From the NCBI GenBank assembly GCA_958415625.1, contig CATYZI010000010.1, positions 8,508 to 72,507 on the forward strand: a stretch of 64,000 nucleotides of DNA, in the 5' to 3' direction. The notes below the pieces were generated by a model. The model had not been told where the DNA came from. It saw nothing but the letters and a program-made list of their open reading frames with translations, and made no database searches. This document shows positions 44,755-54,313 of the stretch, in pieces. The stretch's first letter is position 1. Each line of letters opens with the position of its first letter. A program made the position numbers and the translations under genes. The stretch is from an uncultured Collinsella sp. (GTDB lineage Bacteria > Actinomycetota > Coriobacteriia > Coriobacteriales > Coriobacteriaceae).

Positions 44755-46685
44755 TCGACGAGGAGAACAAGTCCGCGACTATGACCGAGGCACCGGCTGC
44801 CGCCACAGCTGCGCCGGCCCACGCCGCTCCGGCGGGCTCCGCACCCGTGGAACCCGAGGACACCGTGTTCTCCCTGCCTCTTTCGCATGTAACGCATGAT
44901 ATTTCGGATCTCGCCGATAACGAGGACGAAGAGGATGCCGTAGCGGCGCCCATCGGCGCACATGCTGCGGAACAGCCCACAGCGCCCGAAGCAACCTCGG
45001 CGCCAGCTCACTTTGCAGAGCCCGTCGCCGCGGCAATCAACGAGAGCGCTGCGGTGTTTGCGGCACCCGAGCCCGCCGCGCCGGCGTTTCCCATAGCCCC
45101 GGCATCCGAGGTTGCGCCCGTGTCTACGCCGGCGCCCGAAGCGGGGCCATCCCCCGAGGACGGCCCTGCACCCAAGGCCCCGCAGCCTGCGCCCGCAAGC
45201 GAGTCCGATACCGTGGCCGAGCCCGCCGCCCAGTCGCAAAGCACGCCCGCGCCGTCGCACTTTGCGACACCCGAGCCTATAGACGTCAGCCCGCAAGACG
45301 ACGAGTCGACCGCCCGCGCGTCCGAGGAGCCCGGCTCCCCGGACACCGGCGATTCCGAATCAAACGCCGAGACCGACACCGTCTCTCCCGGTGACACAGC
45401 CGAGATCGACGTTGCCGCCGTTGAGGCCAAGCTCAAAGACCCCGGCTCGACCATGAGCTTTGAGCCCCTGACCGAGGAACGCATCGAGACCGACTCGACC
45501 TACGACGCCGGCACCACCACGCAGCTTATGTGGGGCGCTCGCTCCGACGTCGGATGCGTACGCCCGCACAATGAGGACTCCTACCTGGTGCAGTCGCCGC
45601 TCTTTTGCGTGTGCGACGGCATGGGAGGACACGCCGCCGGCGAGGTGGCATCCTCCATCGCCGTCGAGACCATCGCCAAGACGGCGCCGCAGTCCGCGGA
45701 CGCCGCGCGACTGGCCGCAGCCGTCGAGGCCGCTAACGCCGCCGTGATCGAGGCCGCTCTCAACGGCCTGGGCAAACCCGGCATGGGCTGCACGGCCACC
45801 TGCGCCTACATCGAAAACGACACGCTCGCCATCGCCCACGTGGGCGACTCGCGCGCCTACCTGCTCCACGAGGGCACGCTGATCCGCGTGACCCGCGACC
45901 ACTCCTACGTGGAGGAGCTCGTGGATGCCGGCGAGATTACGGCCGACGAGGCCCGCGTCCACCCCAACCGCTCGGTCATCACCCGCGCGCTGGGCTCGGA
46001 TCCCGCCATGTATGCCGACCACTTTACCCTGCACATCGAGGAAGGCGACCGCCTGATCCTGTGCTCCGACGGTCTTTCGAGCATGATTCCCGATAGCGAT
46101 ATCGAGAACATCGCCACGCAGTCCTCGACCGCGCAGATCTGCGTCGACAACCTGGTGGACGCGGCACTTGCCGCCGGCGGCCACGACAACGTGACCGTGG
46201 TGGTCGTCGATTTGGTCGACGACGGCGTCATGCGCGAGGCAAAACGCGTCCGCCGCCGCAATGTCACCATCGCCGCCGTCCTGGCCCTTGTCTTTGTGCT
46301 GGCAGCGGGCATCTGGGCGTACACGGGCATCACTGGCTCGTACTACCTGGGTACCTACCACGGCAATGTCGCCGTCTGGCGCGGCCTGCCCGGCAAGACG
46401 CTCGGATTCAAGCTCCACTGGCTCGAGAGCGAAACCAGCATCAAGCTGTCCGACCTGCCCGAAGACACGCAGAACCGCCTGAAGGCGGGCATTCCGCAAA
46501 CGAGTGTCGACGACGCACAGGACACCATCTCCAAGTACCGCCATCAAATTGACGAGGAGCAGACCCGTCAGGTGATTGACGCGCAAACGATTCGCGACAA
46601 CACCGATCAGGAATCCACCTCCGAGTCAGATTCCGAGAAAACCGCCGAACAGTCCGCCGAGGCCGAAGCCTCCGATAAGAATTAG
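44751..46685 (+). CDS. PP2C-type Ser/Thr phosphatase with a long disordered N-terminal extension
   Basis: 644 residues. The first ~255 are acidic, Ala/Pro-rich and look disordered, which is unusual: actinobacterial PstP begins with the catalytic domain. The PP2C domain (about 256-490) has RSDVGCVRPHNEDSYLV, CDGMGGHAAGEVAS, HVGDSRAYLL and SDGLSSMIPD, plus GGHDNVTVVVVD. A membrane helix follows (VTIAAVLALVFVLAAGIWAY), then a ~120-residue outer part. It reverses the action of the neighbouring kinases. Start overlaps fhaB by four bases; TTG/ATG starts nearer the domain are possible but the long frame has normal codon use. Confidence 0.9.
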   Translation: MIDEENKSATMTEAPAAATAAPAHAAPAGSAPVEPEDTVFSLPLSHVTHDISDLADNEDEEDAVAAPIGAHAAEQPTAPEATSAPAHFAEPVAAAINESAAVFAAPEPAAPAFPIAPASEVAPVSTPAPEAGPSPEDGPAPKAPQPAPASESDTVAEPAAQSQSTPAPSHFATPEPIDVSPQDDESTARASEEPGSPDTGDSESNAETDTVSPGDTAEIDVAAVEAKLKDPGSTMSFEPLTEERIETDSTYDAGTTTQLMWGARSDVGCVRPHNEDSYLVQSPLFCVCDGMGGHAAGEVASSIAVETIAKTAPQSADAARLAAAVEAANAAVIEAALNGLGKPGMGCTATCAYIENDTLAIAHVGDSRAYLLHEGTLIRVTRDHSYVEELVDAGEITADEARVHPNRSVITRALGSDPAMYADHFTLHIEEGDRLILCSDGLSSMIPDSDIENIATQSSTAQICVDNLVDAALAAGGHDNVTVVVVDLVDDGVMREAKRVRRRNVTIAAVLALVFVLAAGIWAYTGITGSYYLGTYHGNVAVWRGLPGKTLGFKLHWLESETSIKLSDLPEDTQNRLKAGIPQTSVDDAQDTISKYRHQIDEEQTRQVIDAQTIRDNTDQESTSESDSEKTAEQSAEAEASDKN

Positions 46686-46701
46686 AAAGGGAGTGCCGCT
46701 T

Positions 46702-49572
46702 ATGAGTCGCCGCAACACCGAACTGCTCTTGCTCATCGCCTCGGCGTTCCCCGTCATCCTGCTCTATGCGTTGTACGTGCTCACCGCGGGCGCCACAATC
46801 TCTTTCGAGACGCTCGCCGTGCCGATCGGCCTGTTCGCCGCCTTCGCCGCAGCGCATATCGCCGTGCGCATCCTGGCGCCCGGCGCCGACCCCGCCATCC
46901 TGCCCATCGTCTTTGTGCTCTCGGGCATCGGCATCACGTTCGTGACGCGCCTTGCCCCCGACCTCGCCATCTCGCAGCTCATCATCTTGTTTGTCTCGGT
47001 GGCACTCATGGTGGGAACGCTCGCGCTGGTCAAGAACCTCGACGTGGTCATGCGCTACAAGTACACCTTTGGCATTATCGGCATCATTTTGCTGATGCTG
47101 CCCATCTTTATCGGCACCACGATCTCGGGCTCCAAGCTGTGGATTCGCATCGCCGGCTTTACCATCCAGCCCGGTGAGTTCGCCAAGGTCTTCATCGTCC
47201 TGTTCCTGGCCGGCTATCTGGCCGAGAACCGCGAGCTGCTCTCCATCTCCAACCGCAAGATCCTGGGCCTCAAGATTCCGCGCTTCCGCCTGCTGCTGCC
47301 GCTGTTTGCCGTGTGGGGCGTATGCCTGCTCGTCGTCGTCTTTGAACGCGACCTGGGCTCGGCCGTCCTGTTCTACACCATCTTTTTGCTGATGCTCTAC
47401 GTTGCCACGGGACGCTTTTCCTACGTCATCATCGGCCTTGCGCTGCTTGCCGTTGGAGCCGTGGGCGCCTACAAGTTCCTGTCACACGTGCAGGTGCGTT
47501 TCCAGATTTGGGCCGATCCGTTTAAGGACGCCCAGGGCCAGGGCTACCAGATCGTCCAGTCGCTTTACTCGCTCGCCGACGGCGGCCTGGTGGGCGTCGG
47601 TATCGGCAACGGCATGGCAAACAACATCCCCGTCGTCGAGTCCGACTTTATCTTCTCGGCCATCGGCGAGGAAATGGGCCTGCTGGGTGGCGGCGCCGTA
47701 CTCATCCTGTTTATGCTCTTCGCCGTGCGCGGCCTCACCACGGCCGCTCGCGCCAAGTCCGACCTTGCTGCCTTTAGCGCCACCGGCCTTACGGCAGCCA
47801 TCAGCTTCCAGGCCTTCTTGATCGTGGGCGGCGTAACCCGCTTGATCCCGCTGACCGGCGTCACCCTGCCCTTCATGAGCCAGGGCGGCTCCTCGCTGCT
47901 GGCGAGCTTTATCATCGTCGCGCTGCTGTTGCGCGCCGGCGACGAGGCGACCGGACGCGAAGCCGAGCTCACCGGAACCGGCACCATGGCCGCCATCACC
48001 GATGACCAGGTCGCATCAGCCGCAGCCCCGACCGGCACGCGCTTTGCCACCTCGTCTTCTTACGGCCGCGGCAGCCACTCCGCCGGTTCGCGCATGCGCC
48101 GTCGCCTGCTCGACACGCCTGAATCCGGTGTGCTCGGCCGCGTTGCGCTCGCCAACCGTCTAACCCGTGCGGTGCTCGCCTTTACGGCGCTGTTCGCCAT
48201 CCTTATCGGCAACCTCACCTATGTCCAGGTCATCAAGGCCAAGGACTACCAGGACATGCCGACCAACAACCACACCATCGCCCGCTCCAAGTACATCCAG
48301 CGCGGCTCCATCATCACGTCCGACGGCGTGACGCTGGCCGAGTCGCTGCAGCAGGAGGACGGCACCTACGCCCGCTCCTATCCCAACGGCAATATGGCCG
48401 CGCACGTGGTGGGCTACGTGAGCCAGCAGTACGGCACCGCCGGTATCGAGAGCGTCATGAACGACACGCTCACCGGCTCCAAGGATTACTCCAGCTGGAA
48501 CAACGCCATCGCATCGCTCGCGGGCCAGACCCAGCCGGGCAACACCGTCAAGCTCACGATCGACTCGCGTATCCAAACGGCTGCTGAGCAGGCGCTCAAG
48601 GGCTTTAAGGGCGCCGTCGTCGTCATGGACCCGCGTACCGGTGCGGTCCTTGCATGCGCCAGCTCGCCTACCTACGACAACACCAACATCGACGCCCTAC
48701 TGCAGGCGGGCGGCGGTGAGGACGGCTCCTTGTACGACCGCGCCATGGACGCACTGTACACCCCGGGCTCCACGTTTAAGGTCGTCACGCTTGCCGCGGC
48801 GCTCGAGACCGGCACTGCCACGCTTTCGAGCACCTACCAGGCGCCCGGCTCCATGGATATCGGCAACGCGCCGGTCACCAACTACGACAACGAGAGCTAC
48901 GGCACCATCAGCCTACAGCAGGCCTTCGCCGTGTCGTCCAACGTCGTCTTTGGCCAGGTGGCCAACGAGGTCGGCCCAAGCTCGCTGGTACAGTTTGCCA
49001 ACGCCTTTGGCTATGGGCAAAAGCTGGGCCAGGACCTTACCTCCGCCGCCTCCATCATGGCCGACCCGTCGCTCATGACCGAGTGGGAGACCGCTTGGGC
49101 AGGCGCCGGCCAGCCCGTCGGCATGGACCACACGCCCGGCCCGCAGACCACGGTCATGCAAAACGCCGTGATTGCCGCAGCCATCGCCAACAGCGGCGTG
49201 GTCATGGATCCGTTCTTTGTATCCCAGGTGCTCGCCCCGGACGGAACCGTGGTTAAGACCACGCAGTCCCGTTCGCTGGGCCAGGCCGTCAGCTCGGCCA
49301 CGGCTGACCAGGTCAAGCAGGCCATGCTCGCCGTCGTCCAGTCCGGCACCGGTACCGATGCCCAGATTCCGGGCGTCAAGGTCGCCGGCAAGACCGGCTC
49401 GCCCGAGACCGGCGGCACCAACGTCAACTCTACGTTTGTTGGCTTTGCACCTTACGATTCACCCACGGTTGCCATCTCGGTGGCCCTGGAGGATTTCGAC
49501 AAACACGACGTCAAGGCGGCCAAGATTGCCGGCATCGTCCTGACCGCGGCGCTCGCCGCACAGGGAGCGTGA
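46702..49572 (+). CDS. SEDS glycosyltransferase fused to a class B penicillin-binding protein
   Basis: 956 residues from ATG 46702, preceded by AAAGGGAG. Residues 1-430 form the SEDS (FtsW/RodA) polymerase: PGEFAKVFIVLFLAGYL, ERDLGSAVLFY, GDGGLVGVGIGNG and MSQGGSSLLASF. After a linker and one more helix (about 490-515) comes a PbpA-type transpeptidase. It has PGSTFK (Ser690, Lys693), SSN (745-747) and KTG (897-899). Related bacteria usually encode RodA and PbpA as two adjacent genes; here both activities are in one chain with no stop or frameshift visible. It polymerises and cross-links peptidoglycan for elongation or division under control of the adjacent kinases. Confidence 0.92.
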   Translation: MSRRNTELLLLIASAFPVILLYALYVLTAGATISFETLAVPIGLFAAFAAAHIAVRILAPGADPAILPIVFVLSGIGITFVTRLAPDLAISQLIILFVSVALMVGTLALVKNLDVVMRYKYTFGIIGIILLMLPIFIGTTISGSKLWIRIAGFTIQPGEFAKVFIVLFLAGYLAENRELLSISNRKILGLKIPRFRLLLPLFAVWGVCLLVVVFERDLGSAVLFYTIFLLMLYVATGRFSYVIIGLALLAVGAVGAYKFLSHVQVRFQIWADPFKDAQGQGYQIVQSLYSLADGGLVGVGIGNGMANNIPVVESDFIFSAIGEEMGLLGGGAVLILFMLFAVRGLTTAARAKSDLAAFSATGLTAAISFQAFLIVGGVTRLIPLTGVTLPFMSQGGSSLLASFIIVALLLRAGDEATGREAELTGTGTMAAITDDQVASAAAPTGTRFATSSSYGRGSHSAGSRMRRRLLDTPESGVLGRVALANRLTRAVLAFTALFAILIGNLTYVQVIKAKDYQDMPTNNHTIARSKYIQRGSIITSDGVTLAESLQQEDGTYARSYPNGNMAAHVVGYVSQQYGTAGIESVMNDTLTGSKDYSSWNNAIASLAGQTQPGNTVKLTIDSRIQTAAEQALKGFKGAVVVMDPRTGAVLACASSPTYDNTNIDALLQAGGGEDGSLYDRAMDALYTPGSTFKVVTLAAALETGTATLSSTYQAPGSMDIGNAPVTNYDNESYGTISLQQAFAVSSNVVFGQVANEVGPSSLVQFANAFGYGQKLGQDLTSAASIMADPSLMTEWETAWAGAGQPVGMDHTPGPQTTVMQNAVIAAAIANSGVVMDPFFVSQVLAPDGTVVKTTQSRSLGQAVSSATADQVKQAMLAVVQSGTGTDAQIPGVKVAGKTGSPETGGTNVNSTFVGFAPYDSPTVAISVALEDFDKHDVKAAKIAGIVLTAALAAQGA

Positions 49573-49704
49573 TGCCCATGATCGAATCGGACACCCGAGG
49601 CGTGCCGCGGCCGAAGAGTTAGCGGCAACGCGCCACACGGCCCCAGCGGCCACATCGTAGGTACTACACACATCGTTGAGCGAATAGTTATGTTAGGAGC
49701 AGGA
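49573..49704. other. Short gap before the PASTA kinase gene
   Basis: 132 bases with no supported gene; the frame of the fusion protein ends cleanly with TGA at 49572. A separate promoter for the kinase could lie here, but none is obvious. Confidence 0.35.
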
Positions 49705-51666
49705 ATGGAACAGAGGGTCCTCGGGGGAAGATACCTCCTCAAGGATAAGGTGGGGACAGGCGGCATGGCGACCGTCTACCGTGCACAGGACCAGGTCCTC
49801 GACCGCACGGTTGCCGTCAAGATCATGCTGCCGCAGTATGCTGGCGACGCAACCTTCGCCGCACGCTTTAAGCAGGAGGCCCAGGCAGCAGCCGGTCTCT
49901 CCTCCCCCTATATCGTGGGCGTCTACGATTGGGGCAAGGACGGCGACACCTATTACATCGTCATGGAGTACCTGCGCGGTACCGACCTTAAGAGCGGCAT
50001 CAAGAGCCACGGCGCCCTCGACCCCAAGAAAGTCGCCCAGATCGGCTCGCAGATCAGCTCCGCGCTTTCGGTCGCTCACAAGCATGAGATCATCCACCGC
50101 GACATTAAGCCGCAGAACATCATGGTGCTGCCCGACGGCAACATCAAGGTGATGGACTTTGGCATCGCGCGCGCCAAGAACAGCCACCTCACGCAAGACA
50201 ACAACGTGCTGGGAACCGCCCACTACGTCAGCCCCGAGCAGACCCGTGGTCAGGACCTCGGCCCCACCTCGGATATCTACTCGCTGGGCGTCGTGATGTA
50301 TGAGTGCGCCACCGGCCGCGTTCCCTTTGACGGTGACGACGCTATCTCGGTCGCACTCAAGCAGGTCAACGAGCTGCCTATTCCACCGAGCCAGATCAAC
50401 TCCGGTGTCGACGCCGACCTGGAGCGCATCATCCTCAAGTGCATGGAGAAAGACCCGGCAAACCGCTTCCAGACCGCCGACGAGCTGCGTCAGGTGCTCA
50501 ACAGCTACCTGTCGGGCCGTGCCGTAAACATCTCGGAGCCCACACGCATCATCGGTGCCCCCGGTGAGTTGGGCGCCACCAAGACTCGCGAGCTTTCCGA
50601 TCAGACGCGCGCCATGGTGCGTCCCGTCTCGGGCGTGAGCGGCCAGAATACCGCCCGTAGCTCGGTTTCGGGCTCCACCGGCTCCTACGAGGTCGAAAAG
50701 CCCAAATCCAACAAGAACAAGATCATCGCCGCCGTGGTGGCAGCCGTTGCCGTCATCGGCATCGTGGTGGCCTTTGCCACAGGACTCTTTGGCGGCGAGC
50801 AGGTCACCGTTCCCGATGTACTGGGCAAGGACCAGCAGACTGCCGTCGAGCTGATCAAGGAAGCCGGCCTCGAGGTCGGCACCATCGACCAAAGCTACAA
50901 CGACGATGTCGACGAGGGCAAGGTCGCCGAGCAGACGCCCAACGGCAACACCAAGAAGGCCAAGGGCACTAAGGTGAACCTGGTAATCTCCAAGGGCCCC
51001 AAGCCCTCCGAGAAGGTTGAGGTTCCCCGGCTTGTCGGCCTGACCAAGGACCAGGCAGAAGCCGCGCTGGCAAGCGTTGGCCTGAAGGGCAACGCCTCCG
51101 AGGAGGCCAACGAGGCCGATGAGGGCCAGGTCTTTGAGCAGGGCACCGAAGCCGGTAAGGAAGTCGCGAAGGGCACGACCATCTCGTACAAGGTCTCCAG
51201 CGGCCCGGATACCACGTCCGTCCCCGACCTGACCGACATGACCGAGGCCCAGGCGCGTAACGCCCTCGATATGGCAGGCTTCGGCGTCGACGTGAGCTAC
51301 CAGGAGAACGACTCGGTTACCGAGGGCACCGTGATCAGCTGGAACCCCAGCGGTAAGCAGAAGCCCGGCGCCACGATTACCGTCGTCATCGCCAAGAAGT
51401 CCGGCAAGGCCAGCGTTCCGGGCAACCTGTACGGCAAGAGCATCTCCGCCGCCGTCACCGCGCTCAACAACGCTGGGTTCTACAACATCGCATTCTGCGA
51501 TCAGAACGGCAACCCCGTGAGCGGCAACGAAAACGCCACCGTTACGGGCGTCTCCCCCACCGGTAAGCAGTCCACCGACAACACGATCACGCTAACAGTC
51601 GCACTTTCTGGCTCGGGTTCGGGCTCTGGCTCGGGCACGGGTGACGATTCCGGTACGACCAACTAG
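49705..51666 (+). CDS. pknB: PASTA-domain Ser/Thr protein kinase PknB
   Basis: 653 residues from ATG 49705, preceded by TTAGGAG; an upstream ATG (49690) has a poorer site. The kinase domain (about 10-275) has VGTGGMATVY, Lys in VAVKIML, HRDIKPQN, DFGIARAK and GTAHYVSPEQ. A juxtamembrane linker precedes one helix (IIAAVVAAVAVIGIVVAFAT). Four extracellular PASTA repeats follow, starting VTVPDVLGKD, VEVPRLVGLT, TSVPDLTDMT and ASVPGNLYGK. A short Ser/Gly tail ends the protein. PASTA domains bind peptidoglycan fragments. It is the last gene of the operon and follows the classic actinobacterial order. Confidence 0.95.
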   Translation: MEQRVLGGRYLLKDKVGTGGMATVYRAQDQVLDRTVAVKIMLPQYAGDATFAARFKQEAQAAAGLSSPYIVGVYDWGKDGDTYYIVMEYLRGTDLKSGIKSHGALDPKKVAQIGSQISSALSVAHKHEIIHRDIKPQNIMVLPDGNIKVMDFGIARAKNSHLTQDNNVLGTAHYVSPEQTRGQDLGPTSDIYSLGVVMYECATGRVPFDGDDAISVALKQVNELPIPPSQINSGVDADLERIILKCMEKDPANRFQTADELRQVLNSYLSGRAVNISEPTRIIGAPGELGATKTRELSDQTRAMVRPVSGVSGQNTARSSVSGSTGSYEVEKPKSNKNKIIAAVVAAVAVIGIVVAFATGLFGGEQVTVPDVLGKDQQTAVELIKEAGLEVGTIDQSYNDDVDEGKVAEQTPNGNTKKAKGTKVNLVISKGPKPSEKVEVPRLVGLTKDQAEAALASVGLKGNASEEANEADEGQVFEQGTEAGKEVAKGTTISYKVSSGPDTTSVPDLTDMTEAQARNALDMAGFGVDVSYQENDSVTEGTVISWNPSGKQKPGATITVVIAKKSGKASVPGNLYGKSISAAVTALNNAGFYNIAFCDQNGNPVSGNENATVTGVSPTGKQSTDNTITLTVALSGSGSGSGSGTGDDSGTTN

Positions 51667-51718
51667 TCGCCACCCCACCGCTCATCACGGCTCTCGTCGC
51701 AAACATATTCGCTCACAG

Positions 51719-51757
51719 GCGCCCGCTTGCTTCCCCAGCAAGCGGGCGCTTCGTTTT
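51719..51757 (+). terminator. Terminator of the pknB operon
   Basis: GCGCCCGCTTGCT paired exactly with AGCAAGCGGGCGC, five-base loop, followed by TTCGTTTTT. Confidence 0.9.
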
Positions 51758-51777
51758 TGACATGACATGAACCAGAA

Positions 51778-51808
51778 GAGCCCGGTACCGTGACGGTGTA
51801 CCGGGCTC
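51778..51808 (-). terminator. Terminator of the tRNA-Arg gene
   Basis: Perfect 11-bp stem GAGCCCGGTAC with its complement, starting 10 bases beyond the 3' end of the tRNA on the minus strand, followed by TTCTGGTTC. Confidence 0.6.
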
Positions 51809-51818
51809 GATCAATCTC

Positions 51819-51894
51819 TGGTGCCCCCGGGCGGATTCGAACCGTCGACACCCGCTTTAGGAGAGCGGTGCTCTATCCCCTGAGCTACGGAGGC
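51819..51894 (-). tRNA. tRNA-Arg (anticodon CCU)
   Basis: Cloverleaf readable on the minus strand: acceptor GCCTCCG with CGGGGGC, D arm GCTCAGGGGATAGAGC, anticodon stem CCGCT/AGCGG with loop CTCCTAA (anticodon CCT), T arm with GGTTCGAATCC, and an encoded CCA end. It reads the rare AGG codon. 76 bases including CCA. Confidence 0.95.
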
Positions 51895-51955
51895 ATGTTG
51901 TATTAGTGTAGCAGATTTGCGCCACCACCATGCAGCGCATAGCCGCTCTTCGAGA

Positions 51956-52012
51956 TAGTCATCTGCGACGATCTTTCAATGACTAGTTGTTTAAGAACGT
52001 CGCAGATGACTA
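51956..52012. repeat. Extragenic palindrome with 15-bp arms
   Basis: TAGTCATCTGCGACG and its exact complement flank a loop that contains CAATGACTAGTTGTTTAAGAA, sharing GACTAG and TTTAAGAAC with the repeat at 4615. It lies just beyond the manO stop codon. Confidence 0.75.
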
Positions 52013-52020
52013 CCCAACGA

Positions 52021-52419
52021 CTAGTTGCCTTTGTGGAAGAGGTTTTTGATAACGGAGGGGATGCTCTTGGCGCCCTTGGCCGTCACATCGATAAAATCAG
52101 GCGAACGCACGAGCTTATCCTCGTCAACGTACTTGCGGACCGCACGAAGCGTCTCTTTGTCGTCGCGCGTCGAAAACGTAAAGTGACCATTGTCCTTGGT
52201 GAAGATGGCAAAACGCGTAATCTTCTTGGTGCCGCGCAAAACCTCAGCGGCAATATAGTCGACCTCATCCCACGGGATCTGAATAAAATCCTCGGGATTG
52301 CGCTCGTTATAGTACTCAAACGCCTTATTGCCCACCATTACGTTACCGTGACTGGTAAGCCCCATCAGGCAGGTTGCCGGCGTTGCCAGATCGACCGTGC
52401 TGTTCTGAGATTGCGCCAT
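52021..52419 (-). CDS. manO: DUF956/ManO family protein
   Basis: 132 residues from ATG 52419 with GAGG upstream. The family motif LMGLTSHGNVMVGNKAFEYY and IQIPWDEVDYIAAEV are present, and a basic C-terminus follows. DUF956 proteins are encoded next to mannose-type PTS genes in many Firmicutes and Coriobacteriia and are thought to regulate them; the mechanism is not established. A terminator separates it from manZ, so read-through or its own promoter sets its level. Confidence 0.85.
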   Translation of the reverse strand: MAQSQNSTVDLATPATCLMGLTSHGNVMVGNKAFEYYNERNPEDFIQIPWDEVDYIAAEVLRGTKKITRFAIFTKDNGHFTFSTRDDKETLRAVRKYVDEDKLVRSPDFIDVTAKGAKSIPSVIKNLFHKGN

Positions 52420-52436
52420 GCGCGCCTCGCCCTCCA

Positions 52437-52482
52437 AATAAAACAATCGGACCGCATCCAGTGTACCCACCGGGTGCGGTCC
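52437..52482 (-). terminator. Terminator between manZ and manO
   Basis: GGACCGCACCC pairs with GGATGCGGTCC (one G-U pair) on the minus strand, followed by GATTGTTTTATTT. It lies about 57 bases after the manZ stop codon and would limit transcription into manO. Confidence 0.7.
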
Positions 52483-52539
52483 GTTTCAATGGCTCAAAAG
52501 CCCTTGCCTAACAATTCTCGGTCTTAAGCCGAAACGTGC

Positions 52540-53460
52540 TTACATGAAGCCGCAGACGCGACCGATGATGCCGATGGCGAAGAGAGCCAGGATGATGACG
52601 ATCGGGCTGACCTTCTTCTTGAGGAGCTTGCAGACCAGCAGGGTCAGGCACACGGCGGCAAGGCCGGGGATGAGCTGATCGAGGTTGGCCTGAAGCGTGG
52701 TGACCTTCACCTGATCAAGGGCGTTAGCACCGATGGAGTTATACATCGTCAGTGCTTCCTTGACACCCTCAGAACCGGAGGGCAGGTTAGCCCAGTCGAT
52801 AAAGGCGCCAGCAGACTGCGTGACCTTGGAGACGACCGGGGTGAAGGAGATGGACACCCAGCGCTCGACCAGGGCGCCGATGATGAACATACCAAGGATG
52901 GAAGCACCCTCGGTGACCTTGCCCATCAGACCGCCGGAGAGGTCCTTGGCGATGGAGGAGCCGACCTTGTAGCCAAACTCCTGCGTGTACCACAGGAAGG
53001 CGTAACGGATGATGTTCCACGCGAAGAAGAACAGCAGCGGACCGGCGATGCTGCCGGACAGGGCCAGGGAAGCGCCCAGAGCGCCCAGAATCGGGCGAAG
53101 GGTGAACCAGAAGGCGGGGTCGCCGACGCCGGCGAGCGGGCCCATCATACCGACCTTGACGCCCTGAATGGCGACGTCGTCAATCGGAGCACCGTTGGCG
53201 CGCTCCTCCTCGAGAGCGAGGGTAACGCCAATGACGGGGGCGGAAACATAAGGGTGGGTGTTATAGAACTCCAGGTGGCGCTTAAGAGCGGCAATCTGGT
53301 CATCCTTGCTGGTGTAGAGCTTCTTGATCGCAGGGATCATTGCGAAGCACCAGCCGCCGTTCTGCATACGCTCGTAGTTCCACGAGCCCTGAAGGAACTG
53401 ATGACGGAAGCAAACCTTCTTGCGGTCAGCCTTGGTGAGCTGAATCTTGTTCTCTGCCAT
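52540..53460 (-). CDS. manZ: Mannose-family PTS component IID
   Basis: 306 residues. It starts LTKADRKKVCFRHQFLQGSW, a standard IID start, then NGGWCFAMIPAIKKLY, the GPLAGVGDPAFW motif, and C-terminal hydrophobic helices. IID and IIC form the membrane channel for mannose, glucose or related hexoses. Start ATG 53460; 17 bases from manY. Confidence 0.95.
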   Translation of the reverse strand: MAENKIQLTKADRKKVCFRHQFLQGSWNYERMQNGGWCFAMIPAIKKLYTSKDDQIAALKRHLEFYNTHPYVSAPVIGVTLALEEERANGAPIDDVAIQGVKVGMMGPLAGVGDPAFWFTLRPILGALGASLALSGSIAGPLLFFFAWNIIRYAFLWYTQEFGYKVGSSIAKDLSGGLMGKVTEGASILGMFIIGALVERWVSISFTPVVSKVTQSAGAFIDWANLPSGSEGVKEALTMYNSIGANALDQVKVTTLQANLDQLIPGLAAVCLTLLVCKLLKKKVSPIVIILALFAIGIIGRVCGFM

Positions 53461-53476
53461 ATGTATCACTCCCCTC

Positions 53477-54295
53477 CTACTCGTAATCGTTCAGAATGTC
53501 GCCGAGCGGGTCGCCGGAGCCACCGCCCATGCCGCCACCCTGCTTAGCCAGATCCTTAAGGCCAAGGTAGATGAGGGCAAGGGAGATGCCGATGAGGCCA
53601 AGGGCGATCAGCGTGAGCTGAGGGATGGCAGCAAGGACAAAGCCGAGGATGAAGAACGGCCAGGTCTCCTTGGTGGCCATCATGTTGATGACCATGGCGT
53701 AACCGACGGAAGCGACCATGCCGCCGCCGACAGCCATGCCGCCGGACAGCCAGTCGGGCATAGCGTTAAGCGCGTTGGTAACAGCCTCGGCCGGGATGAT
53801 GCACAGAAGCACTGCCGGGATGGCGATACGAAGACCCTGCATGAGGATAGCAGCGTACTGCCAGCGCTCGATGCCGGCGAAGTCGCCCTTCTCGGCGCAA
53901 CCGTCCATGGCGTGAGCGATAGCGGTAGCCAGGGTACGGCAGATCATGGTCAGGAACAGACCAGCGACCGACAGAGGCACGGCGACGGCGATAGCGGCGG
54001 TAACGGCCTTGGCCGAATCGGTGGCGCCACCGTTGAGGGCGAGCACCATGATGATCGAAGAAGCGACCGAGGCCAGGGCGGCGTCAGGCGCGACGGCGGC
54101 GCCGACGTTAGCCCAGCCAAGGGCCATCATCTGGAGCGAACCGCCCAGGAGGATGCCCTCCTGAAGGTGACCGGTTACGAGACCGATAAGCGTGCATGCC
54201 ACGAGCGGCTGATGGAACTGGAACTCATCCAGAATGCCTTCCATACCGGCAAGCAACGCGACAATCGCAACAAGCAGAATAGTGATTGCAGACAT
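53477..54295 (-). CDS. manY: Mannose-family PTS component IIC
   Basis: 272 residues, about eight hydrophobic helices, with the family pattern of GLVTGHLQEGILLGGSLQMM. It has a short Gly-rich tail (LAKQGGGMGGGSGDP). It forms the substrate channel with IID; 18 bases separate it from manX. Confidence 0.95.
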   Translation of the reverse strand: MSAITILLVAIVALLAGMEGILDEFQFHQPLVACTLIGLVTGHLQEGILLGGSLQMMALGWANVGAAVAPDAALASVASSIIMVLALNGGATDSAKAVTAAIAVAVPLSVAGLFLTMICRTLATAIAHAMDGCAEKGDFAGIERWQYAAILMQGLRIAIPAVLLCIIPAEAVTNALNAMPDWLSGGMAVGGGMVASVGYAMVINMMATKETWPFFILGFVLAAIPQLTLIALGLIGISLALIYLGLKDLAKQGGGMGGGSGDPLGDILNDYE

Positions 54296-54313
54296 GTATC
54301 GGACCCTCCTTTA

